DNA of 64,000 bases from Triatoma infestans (lineage: Eukaryota > Arthropoda > Insecta > Hemiptera > Reduviidae), in assembly GCA_011037195.1 (NCBI GenBank), contig JAAEAF010004322.1, forward strand, positions 1 through 64,000, given 5' to 3'. Shown one piece after another: positions 1-10,780 of the stretch. The notes below the pieces were generated by a model, which had not been told where the DNA came from, searched no databases, and saw only the letters and a program-made list of their open reading frames with translations. Both the position numbers and the translations under genes were made by a program. Within the stretch, counting starts at the first letter, position 1. Every line of letters begins with the position of its first letter.

Positions 1-2468
1 AAGCGGATGAAGATGTTCCGGATATTCCAGATCCACTTCTAATATGTATCCAAAGTCCGGAATCGTCGGGGATGTCTTGAACTTGAATCTCTTCCGGCTG
101 TTCCACCCATTCAAAGCCTCCATAAGGTAAAAACCTACTCTGTGCATCACCATATAAATTGTTTGCATCGTAATACATGATGAATACTGACTCTTGCGTT
201 GGATCATAGGTTTGCATGTATTTATTATTGGCCTTGCAATACCGTAGGGAAGCCTGGCAGATACCTCCTCTTATGCCACGTTCGACCATTAGAATCATTT
301 CATAATCAAGCAGAAGTTCCAATTTAATGCCTGTTAACCCCAACATAGCATCCCACGCCATACCGGGAGCAGTGAAATAATGCGCAGGATCGATTTTATG
401 AGTACTCATTGTCACACGTCTAAAGTTTTCAAAGACATCAGCCAGCAACAAAACATCAGTCTTTAAATAGATATCACTATATTCTCCCAACGTTGTACAA
501 TGAAACTCGTTCCACACCTTCACTGCATGGTGATAATCCTCTTCGCCAATATGGCTGTCCGTCAAGGCGTTGTAGAATGCAACCTTAGGTGGTAAATTTT
601 CTTCATCCAATTTCTGCCAGGAACTCACATAGTCGTACGGGAAAACGCCTTTTCTTAATACAAGGGGCAGCTGCATTTCAGTGAAATATTTTGCAGTTTC
701 CATAAAAGAAGATTTTGGCAGGTAATTAACTAATTGGGCCAGACTCTCTGCCATGAATCTGAATGAATCCAAGAAGCGAAATTGAATACGTTAATGTACT
801 TTGCAAATGAAATAAACTTCTCTTCAGTATGAGGTATTACATTACCTCTGCCTGGAAGTTTCCCCAATTCTTTAATAATAAAATGCGAATCGTACCCGCT
901 GAGATTGTGAATGAATACTGGAACATAAGTTGGTTGCCGGCATCGCAAATTACAATTATTACATGCAGCGCCCCTATATTTGCCTGAAATATGACAATGA
1001 TCCCGCACCTTATGGTTGGCTTCGCTGAATGTATGACTGCAGAGATAACAGGTATCAGCTGCCTTCCATTCTCTTTCTTCTAACTCACTAATCACTATGT
1101 CCACATTTTTGTTTAACATCTTGCCAATGACTGTTGATAAATCGCTTAGATGACGTAAGAATTTTTCGGCTGCATTCTCTCCCCTATATAGAAATGGTTC
1201 TTTAAGCGTCCAAAGATGTTCTATTTCATCGGTGGGCTTTACATAGGCGCAGAAAGAAAACGGTTCATGTTCCTGATAGTTCGTTGTAGATGATCGGGCT
1301 GGGGAAGGCGCACATGAATGTATAGGTTTTAAAAGGCACTCGAAATCGGCGTAAATCACAAAATTTGCTTTTAGCTGACGTTCAACGTTTTTAAATTCGA
1401 TAAAAGGTTCTTCAGTTGGGAGTTTAACAGCTGCTGGAATGTTATCGCCACAATATATCCTGTGTTCTTGTAGTTTATCCTCTGCTGATTTTCCATAACG
1501 CCCATCAAAGTGTGTAAAACAGCGTTTACACAACTGTATTGCATGCGCATAGTTTGGTTTTTGCCCGGAAACCAACCTATTGAAATGTTTAATAAAAACA
1601 TAATGTTGTTTTTCTCCATCTTGCATGAGTAAAAGGTCGCGATGGTCTTGCAGTTCTTCTTTAACAACCTTCACCGGGTAAACACTATTATCACCATCCA
1701 ACCCGAATACATTTATTGATATATTGTTTACTTTTTCGAACTTTTTGATCTGGTGAAGAGGCGTGGGGAATGAAACGCACTCAAAATTATAAGGATGGAC
1801 CAGCGTTTTATATTTACTAACACGTTGGGGTCTTTATCCACAAATTTTGCTAATACAGCATATTTAAAACACTCCTCGTCGTAATTCTCCGGATTTATAC
1901 AAGCCTTCTTAGCAGCGATAGATTTAGGAAGTTTGATATATGTCGACCCTCCTAGCGGCTTGTACATATTTATCCGCAACCTTGCTCCATCTATCCCAAC
2001 CAGCTTCCATCCACTCTTCTCTAACTGTGCCTCTTCCCTTTCGTTCACTAATTTCTTGAATATATGTTCGAGAAACTCACCGATATCTGTGTCCATATAA
2101 ATGGCCTTATTCCGAGTTTTAAATGATCTATCAGTTTGTTCCCCGAGTGTATTCTCAAACAGACATTCCACCACTATATTAATTTTTAGCGTACGTTTCT
2201 CTTCCAATTGTTGTTTAATGAGCTCGTATAGACGCCTTTTAATCGACTGCAGAAACGTAGATAGATCTTCAAATTCCGCTGATTGCAGAAAATATGACCT
2301 TATTCTCCCCCGACATGCCGATTCATATTCTTCAGATGCCCGTTTTAACAATTCCGCTTTAGTTGGTTCCACACAGGCTTTCTCAGCGTTTGAATCATCA
2401 TATCGCGCTTTCTTTACAGGAGGCTGCTGGTCAGTACAGACTATTTCATGTCGCTCGCCGTTATATCT
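1..2468 (-). pseudogene. Protein-primed DNA polymerase B, left copy, main part (broken; continues beyond window)
   Basis: This is the reverse-strand counterpart of the intact gene at 11525-15172 and nearly identical to it by eye, covering roughly the first 865 codons up to the window edge. It is broken in several ways. A one-base deletion near 800 and another near 1827 shift the frame, one codon is inserted near 1612, and element X (2469-8805) separates it from its 5' end at 8806-8940. The exonuclease I motif (YADFE) near 1345 and the Endonuclease VII-like cysteine/histidine cluster near 940-1055 are still readable. The family copies linear DNA using a protein primer. This copy cannot make a full enzyme. 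The downstream polymerase motifs are only partly inside the window. Confidence 0.9.
2463..2468. repeat. Target-site duplication of element X, left copy (ATATCT)
   Basis: ATATCT abuts the left end of element X. It is repeated at 8806-8811, while the uninterrupted polB at 11525 has the site once. A 7-bp reading (TATATCT) is possible, but 6 bp gives symmetric AG/CT element ends. Confidence 0.88.
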
Positions 2469-2756
2469 AGTAGGGATTTTTTGGGCGAGCCGGGCACACC
2501 TTTTTGAGGGAAACTTTCCCCTCACGCCCCGGCCCCCTTTGGTTACGCCCTTGACCCCACTCCTCACGCGCACGCCACGCCTACTTACCCCACCCTATCC
2601 AACGACCAAGCTCGATCTCGACGACACTTAGACCAGCCCAGTTACCACCCCCACCCTCTCTATGGCCAATCATCGAACTCGACGAGCACTCAGACCACGC
2701 CCACTTATCCCCACCACTTCCTGTCGACCAATCATCAAACTGGACGAGCACTTAGG
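2469..2756 (+). repeat. Element X left terminal inverted repeat
   Basis: It pairs with 8521-8805 along its whole length, with scattered mismatches. The outer 100 bases are C-rich on this strand. The inner part consists of 55-60 bp units with a CCAATCATCGAACT core followed by a GACGAGCACTTAG box and a CCACGCCC box. Beyond 2756 the two ends diverge. Confidence 0.85.
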
Positions 2757-5683
2757 TTATGTAAGGTTAGGTTAGAGTAAGTTGGGTTGGGTTAGGTTCA
2801 GGTCAGCCAAAATGTCGTTTGTTCCTGCACATTACATTATTTATTATGAATTTTGCGGCAGCAAAATGCATTTAAAAATAATTTAATGCCAGCTCGGAAT
2901 TGCGGTGCAATTAAATTTTTCATGAATTCATTATATTAATAAGGTTAATCTGCAAGTTTTTTGTTTTCATGCACACTGTTCGCAATGTAGGAGGAAACAG
3001 CCCTTAGGATACATTCATTTGTATGTTACTTCCTTAATTTTGTACTACAAGTTTATGTTCACAATTACTTTTCTCCTACTTTTTCATACATGGACTTCAA
3101 GATTGTACTAATTTTAAAGTTTGTCCGATCTCATTTAATGTTAGCCACACTTAATAGAGCAAATTGGTCATTTAGAGAGACACAGCTGATACAATTTTTA
3201 CCAGAAAGATTGCATTTGGCCCAATTTTATGACGTAACAACCAAGAAAGTAACGCATTATTATTATTATTATATTTAGATGGACTTGTTAGAAAGCATCA
3301 TTTGTATTTTATTTAAATATTCCAATGGTTTTCTCACGTTTTAACAAGCTGACCAGACAGAGTACATTCAAAATTCGAATTTTACTTAAAAATATCTCTC
3401 CAATTATAAATAGGCTTGTTGAATCACCTGCTTGTGCCTGATGTTTCATGTCTGAATATTTATAAAATTTCATTTGATGAACAGTAAACAATGAGCCGCC
3501 TTATCATTTTAAGACTTACATAATGTAAATGGACACAATATATTGTATTCTGTAGGATTTACCAAGATTTTCGTATTCTTGTTCTATCATTTTTGTGTAA
3601 CAGTAATAATTGTGCTGAGAATTTTCGCATTTCTGCACTATTTTTTAAGAAAATGCATATGCTATTTCGAGTAAATTATATTTAGCCATGTTACCGCTCA
3701 TGAATACTGAGAATGTTTTTAGTTTTATTGTGTTTATTCTTGATTTTACATCGAATTTTCACATCTCTTCATAAGTTTTCATGATATACGTATGCTAGAA
3801 TCCATGTCGTTGTTGTTAGATATGATAATGTTTAGTGTTTTATTTAATGTGTTTGCATTCAATAGTGTATCCCAAATATTAATCAACCTAATGTTTCAGA
3901 TAAATTATGATTTGCTTCATTAAATATATTATGGAGGGTTCTTACTGAAATTACATTTATAAGGGAAAAATGTTTGGTCATGGAAGTCTACTTGATATTT
4001 TTCAATATTAGTTTAATTATAACAAGTTGCTTGCAGCCATCTTTTCTGACAGTGGATTTTCTAAGTACAACAAATTTTGGATCGAATATATAATAAAATA
4101 GACTGCTTTCTTTGAATTAATGATTAGAATTTAGAACCACCCACCAGGTCCAGTTACGGAACAGACATCTTAAATTAAGCATATTTGACTGTAAAAATAA
4201 TGTGACCAGCTACACAGATTGCCAGGCATGAATATTATACCATACATATTGGAACCTAAACAAGTATGAGATATACAGAAATATTTTTTAGTTAAGAAGA
4301 CTAAGAAACTTATCCATGCGTTTCATTGTTTAGAGTTCAGATTGTATGTTAATAAAATCAAAATTTCCAGCATGTAAAGGCAAAATACATGTTGAATCTT
4401 GAAAAAACACGATAGATTATGACTAAAAACCTAGGTTAGAGGGGAAAAAATATATGACTGTTTAGACGTGTTGTGACCTGTTAGAAGGGGTGTGAGTTGC
4501 GACAGTCTAGATGGGGGCTGAGTAGTTACATATGATAATTAGCACAAAATTTAGGACTTGTATTTCATAAGCTAACGAGTAAGTGTTGTCATAATATTGT
4601 AAGGTTAGAGAAATTGTGTGCGTGAATTGGTGGCATTGAAAGAAAAATTTTCATTTCTAATCTTCACTGCGATAAGTTACATCATATATGATCCAACAAG
4701 GTAAGTTATATGCTGCCGTACTACAACATATGGAGAGCAGCTAAAGAGAGTTTTTCTACCAAACAGATTTGTTTTAGAGATTACCGATGAGATGTTCAGA
4801 AATATCGATTAGGTCTGAGGAAAATATCTATTTTGTATTAGGTTTTTGATAAACAGATAAGACATGAAATAAAATTTGGAGTGATTTGTATAATTTACTT
4901 TTTGTGAATTTTTAAATAAAAACGTAATAATTTATTTATTCAATGGAATTTTAATTATATGGTGAAGAAACATATATAAAATTTGGTAAGTATATTAAAT
5001 TTTAGCAGAAAGGAAATGTGAACTGTAGCTGGCTGAAGCTTGATCAGGCATGTTGAGACACGCATGGTAACTCATAATAACCATAGATATTAAAAGAGTA
5101 TTTCTTTCTTTTTTATTATATTCGAAATACTATTGGCTAACATGGGTGGCGTGATGTGAGGGGTGGGGATATGTATGCTGTTTATAGACAAGAATTGTTG
5201 TAACTTGCATGGTGAGTCATCATTTTAGTTGATAAAACAATGGACAGTGGTTTTGGTTTGTATATAGATGGATAAATAAGTAAAAAGTATTTTCATAAAT
5301 CGATGATAATCGATATACTAGATTGATATGTGTAATCATTATGCTTGATCGATACATAAACACACATTAGCTTAATATAATTTATATCTTCCACAGATTA
5401 CAACACCTGTAAAAAGATTCTATTGGCTAAAACTTGAGTGTTGCGCATGCGTAATAGATGGCAAAATAGCACTTGCGCAGAAGGTTGAAATCCTATTTGT
5501 TATATAAGTAAAAAGTATTCTCATAAATGCATGCGTAGTAGATTTAGAAGTTTGAAACTTGCAATTCTAATGGCTGGCTAGTGTTTTGAGCGTATTAGAT
5601 GGTGAAATCGGTTATTCGCGTAGATCGATCTCTGCGCATGCGTCGTAGATTTAGAACACGGTAAACTTGCAATGAGATGGCTG

Positions 5684-5800
5684 TGACGTCACAGAGTGAA
5701 AATAATAAGTTATAGATGGGCAGTTTTCTTTGGAGTTTGTCAGTTCTCGGAATGCGTGTGTTGTTTAAGATGTGAGCATCAGGCAGTTGGATGGGGTATG
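5684..5800 (+). promoter_or_regulatory. Element X promoter/leader cassette, copy a
   Basis: A perfect CRE (TGACGTCA, 5684-5691) lies 58 bases before an arthropod-type initiator (TCAGTT, +1 A at 5742). A 54-base leader follows and ends in a consensus splice donor, GGGTATGT (GT at 5796). The layout matches copy b at 7486-7610 and the copy in the second X. Function as promoter and first exon is inferred. Confidence 0.55.
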
Positions 5801-6179
5801 TAACTCTTTTTTTCTTTATGACTTGTTAAATTTGGGGTTATGATGAAAATAATTGATTATTAAGCTGCATGTAAATACTGCATTCCTATTGGCTAAGCGT
5901 GGGAGAGCCGAAATTCCATTAGCTAGTGCGCATAACCCAAATACAATATAATTCTACATTCTGATTGGTTGAGAAAATGACGTCACTAGAATAGTGGGGA
6001 TAGCTTCTAGTGGTGTTCAATATTCTCCTTATCTCTTAAGAAGATTAAGTCTTAACATTGTATAAACATACTTTTTTCTTAACAAGATTAAGTATTAACA
6101 ATGTTCGAAATGAAAAATAATAAACTTTTTGCAAGGTTGGGCAGGTGTTCATGACTCATTGTATATACAAATATTTTTT

Positions 6180-6840
6180 TCATAATAGGTTTAAAATATT
6201 GTAACGTGAGTAACATGCTCGAACAGGCAAGATATGTTCATTTGAGTTCAAAGTTTAATAAACAAAAATCACAAATAGGGATTAAGATAAGATTTTTTTC
6301 TTTTTTATAATGAATAATACTGTTAATGCAAAGTTTATGTTCAATGACAAGTGGTAACCTGTCCGGGCAGGCAAGATATGTTAGAAAGAAATAAAATAAA
6401 AATTTCCTAAATGAGCCATTGTATAAACTTACATTTTTCATAATACGATTAAGTAATACAAGCATGCTAAGACCTGTGGTAACAGGTCCGGACCGGCAAG
6501 AAAGGTAATGAGTACAAAGTTTTATTTTTATATAATAGGATTAAGTATTACAAACATGCTAAGACCTGTGGTAACATGTCCGAACAGGCAAGAAAGGTAA
6601 TGAGAACAAAAGTTTATTTTTTCATAATAGGGTTAAGTATTAAGAAACATGCTAAGACCTGTGCTAACATGTCCGGACAGGCAAGAAAGATAATGAGTAC
6701 AAAGTTTTAAATAATAGGATTAAATATTAATAAATCATTTCCTGGATGACTCAGTGTAGTTTCTTTGTATTTTTCTTAATAAGTAACTAACATGTCCGAA
6801 CAGGCAAGATATATGTTGTTTTGATTACAAAGTTCAATAA
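6180..6840. repeat. Tandem array inside element X (about 90-150 bp units)
   Basis: The core AACATGTCCGAACAGGCAAGA and its variants recur about six times, followed by an AAAGTTTA/AATAATAGGATTAAGTATTA segment. Cores lie near 6210, 6358, 6483, 6577, 6668 and 6785. The same array is present, shorter and inverted, at about 56310-56620 in the second X copy. No coding potential is seen. Confidence 0.75.
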
Positions 6841-6929
6841 ACAAAAGAATACAAAGTGATTAAGGTAAGAATAGATATATAAATTTTATTAGTATAAAGT
6901 TTAATTTCAAAAGGTGATGCAATAACTGG

Positions 6930-7420
6930 TAGAAGTAATAGATAGTGTTTTTCTTATTAATAAATTATATTTATAAGATCGATATTAATCAATGTGAATA
7001 CGATATTTGCAATCGATATATTGCGATTGGCAGTGAAACACTATAGAGTGTGTGACGTTATCTGAATGGGGGATTTGTCTAGAAGGCAGTGGTAATAAAT
7101 ATATACATTTTTAATCTATAAGGCGGTGGCAATGCTATTGGCTGTGACGTCACACGAATAATATATTGAAAAGGCAGTGGTTTTGTTAGTTTTTTATTAA
7201 TAAATTATATTTATAAGATTGATATAATTCAATATGAATAATCGATATTTGCAATCGATATATTGCGATTGGCAGTGAAACCCTATAGACTGTGTGACGT
7301 TATCTGAATGGGGGATTTGTCTAGAAGGCAGTGGTAATAAATAAGACACTGGTAATACTATTGCTGTGTGACGTCACACGAATAATATATTGAAAAGGCA
7401 GTGGTTTTTGTTATACAATA
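6930..7420. repeat. Direct duplication of about 260 bp inside element X
   Basis: Two adjacent units share AATAAATTATATTTATAAGA, a palindromic ATCGATATATTGCGAT region, a TGTGTGACGTTATCTGAATG box and a TGACGTCAC box. Unit 1 runs about 6950-7190 and unit 2 about 7195-7420. Both carry CRE-like TGACGT sites. Confidence 0.75.
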
Positions 7421-7485
7421 TAATAAAATCAATATTTGTAATCTATAAGGCGGCGGCAGATATATGCGCATGCCCCAACTAGCAG

Positions 7486-7610
7486 TGACGTCATAGGAGT
7501 GGGGATAAATGTCACTATAGTACATTGTATTGCCGAATGTAGTTCAGTTCTGTGTAAGTGCGCGTCGCGTTAATATCAGCAGCAGCAGCAGGGAGCTGGA
7601 AGGGGTAAGT
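7486..7610 (+). promoter_or_regulatory. Element X promoter/leader cassette, copy b
   Basis: A perfect CRE (TGACGTCA, 7486-7493) lies 60 bases upstream of an initiator (TCAGTT at 7544-7549, +1 A at 7546). A 59-base leader containing a CAG repeat ends at a strong splice donor (GGGTAAGT, GT at 7605). A TATA-like ATAAAT lies at about 7505. The same order and spacing recur in the other X copy on the opposite strand. Transcription and splicing are inferred. Confidence 0.6.
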
Positions 7611-7780
7611 CAATCTTTTTTTATAATTATTTTGATTGTGCGGTGAAAGTTGGATGTCACTCAGCCATATTTTTTTCAATTATAATTGAATTTTTTTGTG
7701 ATTGTGTTGAGCGGAAATCAAATTATGATAGTGCGGGGGTTAAGAGAGAAGTGTACGTTGAAAATTATAGCTAGCAGAGG

Positions 7781-7862
7781 ACCATTGTGGCCGAGTGGTT
7801 AGGATGATGCGACTTCCAACCTAAAGATTGTAGGATCGAATCACAGATAAGACAAGATTTTT
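7781..7862 (+). other. tRNA-like Pol III promoter unit 1 (in element X)
   Basis: It has a perfect A box (TGGCCGAGTGG, 7788-7798, as in tRNA-Ser/Leu), a near-consensus B box (GGATCGAATCA, 7833-7843) and a T5 run at 7858-7862. The T arm and acceptor do not pair well, so it is not a functional tRNA; a Pol III-transcribed small RNA or SINE head is possible. It is repeated about 190 bp downstream. Confidence 0.55.
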
Positions 7863-7972
7863 CATATATTATAAAAAATAATTCCCCTCTCGCCCAGAGT
7901 AAGCAATGATGAGGCGAGGGGTGGGGAAGTTAAGAATAGAAGTGTACGTTGAAAACTACAGCTAGCGAGAGG

Positions 7973-8053
7973 AGTAATATGGCCGAGTGGTTAGGTGATG
8001 CGACTTCCAACCTAAGGATTGTAGGATCGAATCGCAGATAAGACAAGTTTTTT
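7973..8053 (+). other. tRNA-like Pol III promoter unit 2 (in element X)
   Basis: It is a tandem copy of the unit at 7781. The A box is at 7980-7990, the B box GGATCGAATCG at 8024-8034 and a T6 terminator at 8048-8053. The whole repeat period is about 190 bp and includes the flanking GTGTACGTTGAAAA and CTAGCGAGAGG segments. Confidence 0.55.
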
Positions 8054-8339
8054 CACATAAAATAAAAATAAAAAAGACCTTTCCAGCCTAGAGTTAGGAG
8101 AGGGGTGGTGTGTTACGGTGTTAGGTTCCGCTATCTTGTTGTGGGGATGGAGGTAGAAAGAAAATGGAATCATCGGATTGGATGATACATTCAGGAGTGG
8201 GGGTAATGGATTGGATGCTAGGTTAAGGTGAGGGGAGGGGGAGAAAATACGGCCATCGGATTGGACGATAAGTTAAGAGGTGGAGGGCGGAAAGAAAATG
8301 GAGTCATCGATATGGATGATATGTTAAGGGGAGGGAGGA

Positions 8340-8700
8340 GTGGGCTGGCTCAAGTGTTCGTCGAGTTCGATGATTGGTCAGTGGGAGGGGGAGTGGGCTG
8401 GCTCAAGTGCTCGTCCAGTTCTATGATTGGTCAGTGGTAGGGGTAAATAGGCGTGGCCTAAGTGCTCGTCCAGGACGTGACTGTATCGTCGGAATAGGGG
8501 TGGGGTACGTGTGTGCGTGTCCTAAGTGCTCTCCAGTTTGATGATTGGTCTACAGAAGTGCGTGGTAGTGGACTTGGTCTGACGTGCTTCATCGAGTTCG
8601 ATGATTGGCCGATAGAGAGGGGTGGGGGTAACTGGGCGTGGTCTAAGTACTCGTCGAGTTCGCTGATTGGTCGTTGAAATAGGGGTGGAGGTAAGTAGGC
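8340..8700 (-). repeat. CCAAT-containing minisatellite at the right end of element X
   Basis: Read on the minus strand, 55-60 bp units each carry CCAATCATCGAACTCGACGA-type cores followed by GCACTTAG and CCACGCCC. At least six units lie between 8340 and 8700, the outer ones within the terminal inverted repeat. Degenerate half-units continue to about 8150. Confidence 0.75.
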
Positions 8701-8805
8701 GTGTCGTCGGAGGAGTGGGGTCAAGGCCGTAACCAAAGGGGGCCGGGGGTGAGGGGAAAGTTGCCCCTAAAAAAGGTGTGCCAGCTCGCCCAAAATCCCT
8801 CTACT
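8521..8805 (-). repeat. Element X right terminal inverted repeat
   Basis: It is the reverse complement of 2469-2756. It ends CTACT-3' against the ATATCT duplication at 8806-8811. Confidence 0.85.
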
Positions 8806-8940
8806 ATATCTATTCAAAAAAGTCCGTTTACAGCCCTTACAGACATACATCTGGTTTGCATTACAGTATCTTTGGTGGCGATAGAGATTCTTCTTCAAAG
8901 TGAATGTTTTTCCACATTTCTCACAGCTAAATGTTGCTAT
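8806..8940 (-). pseudogene. polB left copy, 5' end (start codon lost)
   Basis: This reads as the first 45 codons of the polymerase, including the first C2HC zinc finger, up to the X insertion point. The start codon of the intact copy (ATG) is ATA here, at 8938-8940. Together with the X insertion and the downstream frameshifts this marks the copy as dead. Its upstream promoter (TATA and initiator near 8977-9010) is still recognisable in inverted orientation. Confidence 0.88.
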
Positions 8941-9683
8941 CTTGAACGATGTTTAACGTGTAGGAAGTCACACTAAGACTGAGATCCATACTTCACGCAT
9001 CTATATTTATACCTTCGGGAACCGACTTTGCGCATGCGCATAACTTTTCCCAAAATGTAACACAATCTAGAGTAATAAAGTACTAAACAAGTTTTAAGCA
9101 TGTGCATAGCATTTCTCAAATGTGTCACGATCTAGAGTAATAAAGTACAAAACCATTGTTGCGCATGCGCATAGCATTTCTCAAATCTAGAGTAAATTGG
9201 TATATTAATAAACAGAAGTAGCACTTTTAGGAGACAACCAAACCCCCCACCTCCGCCTCAAAGGTGCCTAAAATGCATTTTCCCAGAGAAATATTTCAAA
9301 TAAAAATTGTAGATCCTTGTATGTGTAGTTGATATATCAATTTTACTGAAAATTGTTGGAACTATTTTGAAATGATTGCAAAATCCATTCAGTAAAGTGT
9401 TACTTCCGCTTGAGGAATTTCGAACAGTCGCCATAACGTTACTTCTGGAACCCCATGTGATACCCCAGACGAATATCGTGTCTAAATAATACTATGCCCT
9501 ATCATATAATGGTTAGATATTACGTATGTTCTAAAAATGGATCTTGTGGAGCGGTAACCTTGGAAGGAATTGAAACTATAACACTTAGCTATCGAATATG
9601 CTATTTACATATTTGTAAAATTGATGTGTGTGTGTGTGTGTGTTGTCGGAATTCATTAGCCTTTAGCTGAGCCAGTCTATGCT
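8941..9683 (-). repeat. Left arm of the polB inverted duplication (5' flank plus module M)
   Basis: This is the reverse complement of about 10781-11524. It contains the mirrored polB promoter, three GCGCATGCGC-type repeats (9030-9200) and, from about 9230, module M ending in (GT)n at 9627-9646 and a hairpin arm. Confidence 0.85.
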
Positions 9684-9747
9684 TGATTTGAGGTATGATT
9701 TCAGAAACCATGCATAGACTGGCCAGCTAAAGGTCCATGAATCCGAC

Positions 9748-9780
<33 letters not shown>

Positions 9781-10210
9781 TTTTTACAAATATGTATATA
9801 TGCATATTCGATAGCTAATTGTTTATAGTTTCAACTTCCTTTCAAGGTCACCGCCTCTAAAGATCTATTTTTAGAACATTACGTAATATCACCATTTTTC
9901 TGTTTAGTGTTATAGTAATTAGTTCAAACACGATATTCCGTCTGGGGTATCACAGTGGGTTCCAGAAGTACGTTATCTGTCAAAATTCCTCAACAGGAAG
10001 TAGCACTTTTACTGAAAGGTATATTTCTTTACTTTACTAAAATGACATATCAAGTAAACATACAAAGATCTGCAATTTTTATTTGAAATATTTCTCTGGA
10101 AAATGCATTAAGGCACCTTTGGGCAGATGTGGAGGTTAGGTTGTCTCCTAAAGTGCTATTTCAGTTCAATACACAATTCTATCATCTAAATAATATTAAT
10201 TAGAATTTAA
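9230..10210. repeat. Module M inverted pair (foldback, arms about 450 bp, centre near 9697)
   Basis: The arms 9230-9683 and 9712-10160 are inverted copies. Shared landmarks include GTGCTATTTC, TTTCTCTGG, a GATATTCCGTCTGGGGTATC block, GCATATTCGATAGCTAATTG, and GT/CA microsatellites at 9627-9646 and 9748-9775. The closing hairpin pairs CATTAGCCTTTAGCTG with CAGCTAAAGGTCCATG around a 28-base loop. No ORF is supported. The third copy at 10781-11260 makes it a small cluster. From 10210 to 10780 I see no gene. Confidence 0.8.
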
Positions 10211-10780
10211 TATGTTGTTGAAATTCCAAGGTTGAAGAAAATCAAATTACCGGAAGCGTGATTTACTGAACAGTTTTTTAGATTTTTATGATTTTTCCAT
10301 AAAAAAAAACACCGATGAATTTCATTAACTTTGGAATGCTAGTGCATTTTTCTCAATAAACATTTTTTGGAAGAGAAAAAGTACATACCATATGTGCACC
10401 TTAAAATTCACTGCGTCTTTTTCTGTTGGTAGTAGGGGGAATACTAATGATGTAAAGTGGGGGACTGTCCTCTACTCCTCCTACCTTTTGCGAGAGTTTA
10501 TATTCAGAAGATCGCCAGGCCGGCATGGAGTTGGTCATGCGTGTTTGAAGTAGAAAACACTCTCGCTTGTATTTATATTTATCATTTAAATCTGTTTTTA
10601 TAGATTACAGAGGGTTCTTCATCACAATAAATAAATGAAATGAGTGAATGATTTTTAATATTATATTTTTAAGGAAATAAAACAAGTTTTTTAAAATTTT
10701 TTTTCCGCCAAAATTGGTGTTTCAACCAGCGCGAAATAATAATACTTCAATCAAGTCTGGCACAATGTTGCAAAAAACAT

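Larger units (their letters stand above)
2469..8805. mobile_element. Element X copy 1: 6.3-kb non-coding TIR transposon inserted in polB (Polinton-like ends)
   Basis: The ends are exact inverted repeats beginning AGTAGRGGATTTT and are flanked by the 6-bp duplication ATATCT. The empty site is visible in the second polB copy. The 6-bp duplication and AG/CT ends match what is known of Polintons/Mavericks, so I infer a non-autonomous passenger of a Polinton-type integrase. No ORF inside has recognisable homology. Instead X holds about 285-bp terminal repeats with a CCAAT-rich minisatellite, two Pol II promoter/leader cassettes (5684-5800 and 7486-7610), two tRNA-like Pol III units (7781-8053) and tandem duplications (6180-6840, 6930-7420). 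A second, deleted copy lies inverted at 54537-57545. The stretch 2757-5680 shows no gene; it is AT-rich with a few short degenerate TTAGG-like runs near 2765-2800. Confidence 0.85.

Noticed and set aside
2101..2631. 176-codon plus-strand ORF
   Set aside because: It is antisense to the polB left copy and runs into the X terminal repeat. The equivalent antisense frame also exists opposite the intact gene.
2757..2805. TTAGG-like runs suggesting an insect telomere
   Set aside because: Only a few degenerate GGTTAG/GGTTGGG units lie inside element X, with no array.
6180..6840. CRISPR-like array
   Set aside because: Eukaryotic context, variable unit length, no unique equal-length spacers and no cas genes.
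7781..8053. Functional tRNA-Ser/Leu genes
   Set aside because: A and B boxes are good, but the T stem and acceptor do not pair. Called as tRNA-like units instead.
2469..8805. Element X as a Helitron or LTR retroelement
   Set aside because: It has true inverted terminal repeats and a target duplication, lacks a CTRR hairpin end, and lacks direct terminal repeats.
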